This document shows positions 58,660 to 64,000 of a stretch of 64,000 nt of DNA, piece after piece. Source of the DNA: Collinsella sp. (lineage in GTDB: Bacteria; Actinomycetota; Coriobacteriia; Coriobacteriales; Coriobacteriaceae); assembly GCA_019414245.1 (NCBI GenBank), contig DXMK01000015.1, positions 107,283 through 171,282 of the forward strand. The letters run 5' to 3'. Position numbers and translations under genes: made by a program. Numbering within the stretch: the first letter of the stretch is position 1; the number at the start of each line of letters is the position of its first letter. The notes under the pieces are model-generated. The model saw nothing but the letters and a program-made list of their open reading frames with translations, had not been told where the DNA came from and made no database searches.

Positions 58660-59472
58660 TTACATCACGTTTCCGCCAGCCCGCATCGCCGTTCGCGCGC
58701 GGGCGCGCACGATACGAGATACGGTACTCTTGCCAATCCCGGTATACCGCTCAATCTGGCGCACCGTAAAGCCGGCATTGTTCAATCCAACAATAACGGT
58801 ATCGCGCTGCGCCGGCGGTGCAGTTTTAACCACATTGAGCGGAACCCCGAGGCTCTTCGCCATCTTGTCGGCAAAGGCGTGGCGTTCACACTCTGTCTCT
58901 TTCATATCGCACAGCGCCGGCTCGCTACCGTCGGGTGTCGAAAGCGAATAGGCAATAAAGCCCTCGGCAGAACCAAAAAGTTCAAGCACGCAAGAAGGAT
59001 CAGAAAATCCCCTCGCGGCATCGGCCGCATCACAGTCGTAAGAGCGCAGATGTTCCGCAAAGCTGCTCCAGGGATAACGCTCGATTAGGCTAACGCCCAC
59101 CTCCTGCGGATCGGCGTGTACGGAGCGAATAGCCTCCATCACCTGCCAATCGGTATCGAGCGAACGCCGGTCAAAACGGTTCTGGAACAGATGGCCTGTG
59201 CGCCCCGTGCGCTTATTGAACCGCCGCGCGTATGTCAAAAGCAGCCGGTGCATTGCCGCGCTCATCCTGTCCTCGTAATCTGCAAGCACCAAATGCACGT
59301 GATTGCCCATAAGGCACCAGGCGATAACCGTCACACCCTCCTCGCGGCAGCACTCGCGCATCAGCTCCAAAAACTCCCACCGGTCGTCATCGCCCTCAAA
59401 GATGAGCCGCTTGCCCGTACCGCGGGCACAGACATGGTAAAAGCCGGTAACCGTTCTCCAAACGCGCTGCAT
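58660..59472 (-). CDS. REP-associated tyrosine transposase (Y1/HUH, RAYT)
   Basis: 270 residues. N-terminal Y1 domain: TGFYHVCARGTGK, the HUH motif in MGNHVHLVL, and YARRFNKRTGRTGHLFQNRF with the candidate catalytic Tyr. The C-terminal ~110 residues carry a helix-turn-helix-like end (TVRQIERYTGIGKSTVSRI). Known: RAYTs are single-copy, domesticated-looking relatives of IS200 transposases that act on REP hairpins. ATG 59472 has AAGGGAG five bases upstream; the frame is open for 71 more codons but without a site. It interrupts the stretch between the suf operon and the Fe-S scaffold homologue. Confidence 0.88.
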   Translation of the reverse strand: MQRVWRTVTGFYHVCARGTGKRLIFEGDDDRWEFLELMRECCREEGVTVIAWCLMGNHVHLVLADYEDRMSAAMHRLLLTYARRFNKRTGRTGHLFQNRFDRRSLDTDWQVMEAIRSVHADPQEVGVSLIERYPWSSFAEHLRSYDCDAADAARGFSDPSCVLELFGSAEGFIAYSLSTPDGSEPALCDMKETECERHAFADKMAKSLGVPLNVVKTAPPAQRDTVIVGLNNAGFTVRQIERYTGIGKSTVSRIVRARARTAMRAGGNVM

Positions 59473-59875
59473 GGCGCTCCCTTCGCCGGGATCTGCTTGC
59501 CATCCAATACAGCACGATTGAAGCGCGCCATCAAAACATTCACGCAAAACAATACACTCGCGCGGCCAAAGGCAGTAATCAGGCGGCGAACGGCACCGTT
59601 GCAACAGGTCAACCCCCGCAATGCTTACAAGAGCTGACCAATAGCTTGCCCAAGACGGACCCCCTCTACGGAAGTTCGCGACCACAGAACATAGAGTTAA
59701 ACCGTTTCAATTAAAACTTCCGGACTTCTCGCTACGAAAACTGAGCCGTTCGCCGAATATTCCGTGCATTTCGCGGTATTATAGGGGCTGCATGTCATGT
59801 CCCTTTCGAAGGGTCGCCCGGCAATCGCCAGCCACGACCCCCAGACGGGACGCCAACACGATAGAGAGGAGAGGC
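59473..59875. promoter_or_regulatory. Intergenic region upstream of the scaffold/GGGtGRT pair
   Basis: About 400 bases between divergent genes. A TATTAT near 59775 is the best -10 candidate for the plus-strand pair; the -35 is weak. The plus-strand gene has a strong ribosome site, AGAGAGGAGAGG. No other gene or repeat recognised. Confidence 0.4.
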
Positions 59876-60610
59876 ATGCAGTACTCACAGGAAGTGGAGA
59901 ACATGTGCCCCGTTGCCAAGGGTGCATACCACGGCCCCGCACCCATCCCCGAGGAGGGCAAGTGGGTCCAGGCTAAGGAGATTTCCGACATCTCCGGTCT
60001 TACGCACGGTGTGGGTTGGTGCGCACCTCAGCAGGGCGCCTGCAAGCTCACGCTGAACGTCAAGGACGGCATCATCGAGGAGGCCCTCGTTGAGACCATC
60101 GGCTGCTCGGGTATGACCCACTCTGCCGCCATGGCTTCCGAGATCCTTCCCGGTAAGACCATCCTCGAGGCCCTCAACACCGACCTCGTCTGCGACGCCA
60201 TCAACGTTGCTATGCGCGAGATCTTCCTGCAGATCGTTTACGGCCGCAGCCAGACCGCGTTCTCCGAGGGCGGCCTGCCCGTGGGCGCCTCCCTCGACGA
60301 CCTCGGCAAGGGCCTTCGCTCTCAGGTCGGCACCATGTTCGGCACCAAGGCCAAGGGCGCTCGTTACCTCGAGCTCGCTCAGGGCTACGTCACCCGCATG
60401 GCTCTCAACGACAAGAACGAGATCATCGCATTCGAGTTCCTGAACCTCGGCAAGTTCACCGACGCCGTCAAGGCCGGCAAGACCCCCGAGGAGGCCATCG
60501 CTGGCGCTATGGGCCACTATGGTCAGTGGGAGAACGCTGCCAAGTACATCGACCCGCGCACCGACGAGGAGACTCACTCCGTCGCCAGCGTGTTCCCGGT
60601 TCACGAGTAG
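59876..60610 (+). CDS. U-type Fe-S scaffold homologue, partner of GGGtGRT protein
   Basis: 244 residues, longer than IscU or SufU. The three U-type cysteines are present at 56 (GACKL), 77 (IGCSGM) and 106 (LVCDAIN), with further Cys at 11 and 49. The second half adds about 120 residues with YGRSQTAFSEGGLPVGA and GHYGQWENAAKY that are not part of SufU. It should bind an Fe-S cluster or sulfur, but its client is unknown. Codon choice is strongly biased to a few codons and the ribosome site is near consensus, so it is probably abundant. It is 18 bases from the GGGtGRT gene and close to, but separate from, the suf operon. Confidence 0.85.
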   Translation: MQYSQEVENMCPVAKGAYHGPAPIPEEGKWVQAKEISDISGLTHGVGWCAPQQGACKLTLNVKDGIIEEALVETIGCSGMTHSAAMASEILPGKTILEALNTDLVCDAINVAMREIFLQIVYGRSQTAFSEGGLPVGASLDDLGKGLRSQVGTMFGTKAKGARYLELAQGYVTRMALNDKNEIIAFEFLNLGKFTDAVKAGKTPEEAIAGAMGHYGQWENAAKYIDPRTDEETHSVASVFPVHE

Positions 60611-60628
60611 AAAGGGAGGGAAATAACT

Positions 60629-61633
60629 ATGACTGTTACGTTCGAAGGTTACGAGCGCCGCGCTGACAAGATCAACAAGTGCCTCGCCGACAACGGCATC
60701 GCCTCCCTCGAGGAAGCTCTGCAGATCTGCACCGACAAGGGCTTCAACCCGCGTGAGATCGTCAACAACACCCAGTCCATCGCCTTCCAGAACGCCGAGT
60801 GGGCCTACACCCTCGGATGCGCTCTCGCTGTCAAGCGTGGCGCCAAGTCCGCTTCTGAGGCTGCCGCTATCATCGGCGAGGGCATCCAGGCCTTCACCGT
60901 TCCCGGCTCCGTCGCCGAGGACCGCAAGGTCGGTCTGGGCCACGGCAACCTGGGCGCTATGCTGCTCTCCGACGACACCGAGTGCTTCGCCTTCCTGGCC
61001 GGTCACGAGTCCTTCGCTGCCGCTGAGGGTGCTATCGGCCTGGCTCTGAACGCCAACAAGGCTCGCAAGAAGCCGCTGCGCGTCATCCTCAACGGTCTGG
61101 GCAAGGACGCTGCTCAGATCATCGCCCGCATCAACGGCTTCACCTACGTGAAGACCCAGTTCGACTACTTCACGGGCGAGCTCAAGGTCGTCGAGACCAT
61201 CCCCTACTCCGATGGTCCCCGCGCCGCCGTCAACTGCTACGGCGCCGACGACGTCCGCGAGGGCGTTGCCATCATGTGGCACGAGAACGTCGACATCTCG
61301 ATCACCGGTAACTCCACCAACCCCACGCGCTTCCAGCACCCCGTCGCTGGCACCTACAAGAAGGAGCGCCTCGAGGCTGGCAAGAAGTACTTCTCTGTCG
61401 CTTCTGGTGGCGGCACTGGCCGTACCCTGCACCCGGACAACATGGGCGCCGGCCCTGCCTCTTACGGCATGACCGACACCATGGGCCGCATGCACTCCGA
61501 CGCCCAGTTCGCCGGTTCTTCCTCCGTGCCTGCGCACGTCGACATGATGGGTCTCATCGGCATGGGCAACAACCCCATGGTCGGTGCCACCGTCGCCTGC
61601 GCTGTCGCCGTCGAGGAGGCCCTCAAGGCCTAA
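60629..61633 (+). CDS. GGGtGRT protein (function unknown)
   Basis: 334 residues. The name-giving motif GGGTGRT is at 260-266, followed by a Met/Gly-rich end with GMGNNPMVGAT. Cys at 18, 34, 64, 119, 203 and 324 are scattered. Repeated Gly-rich turns such as GHGNLGAML suggest a compact nucleotide- or cofactor-binding enzyme, but no catalytic family is recognisable. Known only as a conserved family often paired with a U-type scaffold in anaerobes. AAAGGGAGGG precedes ATG 60629. Codon bias again indicates high expression. The pair shares one terminator. Confidence 0.88.
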   Translation: MTVTFEGYERRADKINKCLADNGIASLEEALQICTDKGFNPREIVNNTQSIAFQNAEWAYTLGCALAVKRGAKSASEAAAIIGEGIQAFTVPGSVAEDRKVGLGHGNLGAMLLSDDTECFAFLAGHESFAAAEGAIGLALNANKARKKPLRVILNGLGKDAAQIIARINGFTYVKTQFDYFTGELKVVETIPYSDGPRAAVNCYGADDVREGVAIMWHENVDISITGNSTNPTRFQHPVAGTYKKERLEAGKKYFSVASGGGTGRTLHPDNMGAGPASYGMTDTMGRMHSDAQFAGSSSVPAHVDMMGLIGMGNNPMVGATVACAVAVEEALKA

Positions 61634-61668
61634 TCGCGCCCGCGCGATGCTCATATAGCTGAGCTTTG

Positions 61669-61701
61669 GAGCCGCTACCCACCCGGGTAGCGGCTCTTTT
61701 T
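61669..61701 (+). terminator. Terminator after the GGGtGRT gene
   Basis: Perfect 12-bp stem (61669-61680 with 61685-61696), ACCC loop, followed by TTTTTG. Confidence 0.92.
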
Positions 61702-61889
61702 GTTTGCGCTGTCGCAGGGTAGCTAATGCCGATATATCAGTTGGGGCGAAATACAAGATGTGATGAGATGGAGCGTCAGAGCGTCCATGACGCCCACCTG
61801 CCATATTTGCCCTTTACCGATTTGCCGAGTTTTTGCGGCCCCATTGCCGCTCACCCGTGCGACAATGCGCCGGACGAGAAAGGAATCCG

Positions 61890-63416
61890 ATGGAATCGAC
61901 TGATGTACTGGTAATTGGATCTGGCATTGCGGGCCTTTGCGCCGCCATCGAAGCGGCACGCACGGGTGCAACCGTCACTGTGGCAAGCGCCGGCAAGACT
62001 ATGAGTGGATCGAGCTTCTTCCCCGGAACCTGGGGCCTAGGGCTTATCGGACCCGTTAACGAAGACGACGAGCAGGACCTCATCGACACCATCCTGGCCG
62101 TCGGCGGCGGCGTTGCCGACCCCGAACTCGTCCAAGCGTTCGTCCACGACATTCCCCAAGCGATTGACTGGCTCGAGCAAGACCTGGGCGTTGAGCTCCA
62201 GCGTCCGCAAAGCGCCAAGAGTGCTCAACAAAAGCAATTTATCCCCTGCTTTGACCACAAGACGCGCATGTGGCGCGGCCTCACCCGCAAGCCCCTTGAG
62301 GACGCTCTGACAACCTGGATCGAGTCGCTCGGCATTCGCCTGCTCCCCCGCCATGAGCTTATCGACCTTGTTGAGGACACGAACGGCAGAATAACCGGAA
62401 CCGTGCTCTACGACCTCACCGAAAATCGAATCGTGCCCCTTGCTGCCAAGGCCACGATCATCGCAGCCGGTGGCACAGGCGGCCTGTTTGAGCGCAGCCT
62501 TACGTCGGCCGATGTGCTCAGCTCCTCGCAGGCCATCGCACTCGCGCACGGCGCATCGCTTACTAATATAGAGTTCATGCAGATGATGCCCGGCTTCATC
62601 GAGCCCAAGCGCAACCTGGTCTTCAACGAGAAAACCTGGCGCTACGTACATGTAGACCAGCCGGCAGATATTGCCGACGACAAGCTGGACGACCTGCTCG
62701 AGCAGCGCTCTGGATATGGTCCTTTCACGTCACGCTTGGCCTCCCGCGCTATCGATCTTGCCATCGATCAGGCAGGCGCCGAAGGCCTGGCGCTCCGCTA
62801 CGACTTCCCCCGCGAGGATGTCCCAGAGTTTGTGCAGACCTTTGCCACCTGGCTGCAAGACGAGCACGGCATCGCCCCGACTGACGAGATGCGCGTTGCG
62901 ATGTATGCCCATGCCGCTAACGGCGGCATCAAGATCGATAAGACCGCGTACACGGGCGTTGAGGGTCTCTACGCTTGCGGCGAGGCGACAGGCGGCATGC
63001 ACGGAGCCGACCGCATTGGTGGCTTGTCAAGCGCCAACGGCATCGTGTTCGGGCGCATCGCAGGCGCATCGGCAGCCCTTGCAGCGCAGAAAGAGCCTAA
63101 GACAGCCCTGAAGGCGGATATCGCCCTCCCCCAGCACGGCATTGCCACAACAGATGCCGAGCGCCTGACCCGCAGCCTTAAGCACACGATGAGTACCTAT
63201 TGCATGATCAACCGCACCGAAACAGGCCTATCCGAAGCACTACACGAGCTTGAGGGCTTGAAGACGGAGGCAACGACCTTGAGCACACAGAAAGCCCAGG
63301 ACAGCGAAGTCGCAGCCCTCGCCCGCCTGCAATCGCAGATTCAGCTGGCACAGGAAATGGTCAAAGCCATGCGCAAGCGAACCGAAAGTCTCGGGTCGCA
63401 CTATCGAGCAGACTAA
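61890..63416 (+). CDS. FAD-dependent oxidoreductase, succinate dehydrogenase/NadB-like flavoprotein
   Basis: 508 residues. Seen: FAD motif VIGSGIAGLCAAIEAA at the N-terminus, a GGTGGLFERS second FAD contact, and YACGEATGGMHGADRIGG then LSSANGIVFGRIAG, the standard C-terminal FAD block. A capping domain lies between. Resembles L-aspartate oxidase and fumarate-reductase flavoproteins, but the usual catalytic Arg-rich signatures are not clearly readable, so the substrate is open. No haem-binding CxxCH and no signal peptide. AAAGGA precedes ATG 61890. It stands alone with no visible operon partner. Confidence 0.82.
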   Translation: MESTDVLVIGSGIAGLCAAIEAARTGATVTVASAGKTMSGSSFFPGTWGLGLIGPVNEDDEQDLIDTILAVGGGVADPELVQAFVHDIPQAIDWLEQDLGVELQRPQSAKSAQQKQFIPCFDHKTRMWRGLTRKPLEDALTTWIESLGIRLLPRHELIDLVEDTNGRITGTVLYDLTENRIVPLAAKATIIAAGGTGGLFERSLTSADVLSSSQAIALAHGASLTNIEFMQMMPGFIEPKRNLVFNEKTWRYVHVDQPADIADDKLDDLLEQRSGYGPFTSRLASRAIDLAIDQAGAEGLALRYDFPREDVPEFVQTFATWLQDEHGIAPTDEMRVAMYAHAANGGIKIDKTAYTGVEGLYACGEATGGMHGADRIGGLSSANGIVFGRIAGASAALAAQKEPKTALKADIALPQHGIATTDAERLTRSLKHTMSTYCMINRTETGLSEALHELEGLKTEATTLSTQKAQDSEVAALARLQSQIQLAQEMVKAMRKRTESLGSHYRAD

Positions 63417-63590
63417 ATCGATTCTCACTTTGAGTTTGATCACAACTTCTCAACATGCATCGAGCCCCGTGAGCATAATTCTCATAAGGAGAGCACGTTT
63501 ATGGGGCTTTAGCCGTGTTTCCCTAAGGGAATCACGGTGCAGTTTCCCCAACTTCGCGCCCCGACGGGTTCGACCCCATGAAAGGTCAAC

Positions 63591-63621
63591 AAAAAAAGCG
63601 ACCAGCCGAAGCCAGCCGCTT
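63591..63621 (-). terminator. Terminator-like hairpin of the decayed tRNA copy
   Basis: Minus-strand stem AGCGGCTGG/CTGGTCGCT with wobbles, then TTTTTTT. Near copy of the one at 63769. Confidence 0.6.
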
Positions 63622-63768
63622 TACAATGCTTTGGTGGGCCGTCAGAGGGTCAGCCTGCTGCGCAGGCGGCCGCTGCGGCGCCAAGGCGCCTTGCGCGCTG
63701 CGCTGACAAACGCTTACGCGTTTCCTCAGCTCCGCGCCCTTTCGGGTTCGACCCCATGCGAGGTCAAC

Positions 63769-63796
63769 AAAAAGCGACCAGCCTGAGCCAGTCGCT
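63769..63796 (-). terminator. Terminator of tRNA-Lys(CTT)
   Basis: Minus-strand 9-bp stem (63788-63796 with 63773-63781, two wobbles), six-base loop, then TTTTTG, 16 bases after the tRNA. Confidence 0.75.
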
Positions 63797-63811
63797 TTAA
63801 CAATCTTTGGG

Positions 63812-63884
63812 TGGGCCGTCAGGGGTTCGAACCCTGGACCTTGGGATTAAGAGTCCCCTGCTCTACCAACTGAGCTAACGACCC
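63812..63884 (-). tRNA. tRNA-Lys(CTT)
   Basis: Minus-strand cloverleaf: acceptor GGGTCGT/ACGGCCC, D arm with AGCTCAGTTGGTAGAGC, anticodon loop CTCTTAA (CTT), T arm CAGGG/CCCTG with loop TTCGAAC. CCA is not encoded. Confidence 0.95.
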
Positions 63885-63927
63885 AAAGCTAAAGTCCGTT
63901 ATGGCGGACTTTAGAGGAGATATCGTG

Positions 63928-64000
63928 TGGTGGGCCGTCAGGGGGTCGAACCCTGGACCTTGGGATTAAGAGTCCCCTGCTCTACCAACTGAGCTAACGA
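63928..64000 (-). tRNA. tRNA-Lys(CTT), second copy, cut by window edge
   Basis: Same anticodon loop and nearly the same sequence as the previous copy; T loop is TTCGACC. CCA is encoded at 63928-63930. The first three bases of the acceptor stem lie beyond 64000. Confidence 0.92.

Larger units (their letters stand above)
63541..63811 (-). repeat. Duplicated tRNA-tail unit with a decayed tRNA-Lys copy
   Basis: Two similar units, around 63541-63655 and 63731-63830. Each has GGGTTCGACCCCATG, GGTCAAC, a terminator hairpin and the 3' end of a tRNA-Lys. In the first unit only about 20 bases of the tRNA 3' end remain (63632-63651). What follows is GC-rich palindromic sequence (63652-63720) instead of a tRNA body. 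No protein gene is called between 63417 and 63811. Confidence 0.65.

Noticed and set aside
59885..61804. 639-codon open frame on the minus strand
   Set aside because: Antisense of the scaffold/GGGtGRT pair, produced by their narrow codon use.

Overview
This window looks like a chromosomal segment of an anaerobic gut actinobacterium of the class Coriobacteriia, most likely Collinsella or a close relative. That is an inference from gene content: a clustered shikimate/aromatic operon with an AroE-AroK fusion, a SUF operon in the order C-B-D-S-U behind an Rrf2 regulator, a scaffold/GGGtGRT pair, and GC-rich core genes around a lower-GC surface-polysaccharide region. No 16S gene is present to confirm it.

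Layout. (1) 1-4.0 kb, minus strand: the 5' part of a zinc-ribbon membrane protein, a CtpE-like P-type ATPase and tRNA-Arg(CCG). (2) 4.1-12.6 kb, plus strand: aroF-tyrA-aroB-aroA-aroC-pheA-aroEK, then aroQ after a terminator. These genes supply the shikimate route from DAHP to chorismate and the prephenate branches to Phe and Tyr. A hairpin with a U-run lies between the putative promoter and aroF, so the operon may be attenuated. (3) 12.7-14.3 kb: a two-gene module (DUF4869-like protein plus a small P-loop ATPase with a TOPRIM-like C-terminal half) bracketed by the real aroQ 3' end and a second, orphan copy of that 3' end. It looks like an inserted cassette of unknown function. (4) 14.3-48.2 kb: a large envelope-glycan locus. 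It holds UDP-galactopyranose mutase, tRNA-Arg(TCT), an ABC exporter pair, about ten glycosyltransferases (two GlfT2-like, one GlfT1-like, one GT-D/GT2 double-domain), two LicD proteins, a complete dTDP-rhamnose set (RmlA, RmlB, RmlCD fusion), a cytidylyltransferase/SDR pair, WecB, a flippase, an acyltransferase and a secreted amidase with 333-bp internal repeats. Together these predict a galactofuranose- and rhamnose-containing, phospho-decorated surface polymer. (5) 48.2-52.0 kb: an AAA-ATPase-like protein and a sortase-anchored lysozyme-like protein. (6) 52.1-58.0 kb: Rrf2 regulator divergent from sufCBDSU. (7) 58.1-59.5 kb: a structured, gene-free segment and a REP-associated tyrosine transposase. 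(8) 59.9-63.4 kb: a U-type Fe-S scaffold homologue, the GGGtGRT protein and a flavoprotein. (9) 63.5-64 kb: a tRNA-Lys(CTT) array with one decayed copy; the last tRNA runs off the window.

Base composition is mosaic. By direct count, 27541-27600 (rmlB) is 42/60 G+C and 39721-39780 (flippase) is 21/60. The rml genes, glf and the repeat units of the amidase are GC-rich islands inside or beside low-GC genes.

The best candidates for undescribed biology are the aroQ-flanked two-gene module, the scaffold/GGGtGRT pair, the pseudoknot-like element near 58.2 kb and the polysaccharide locus.
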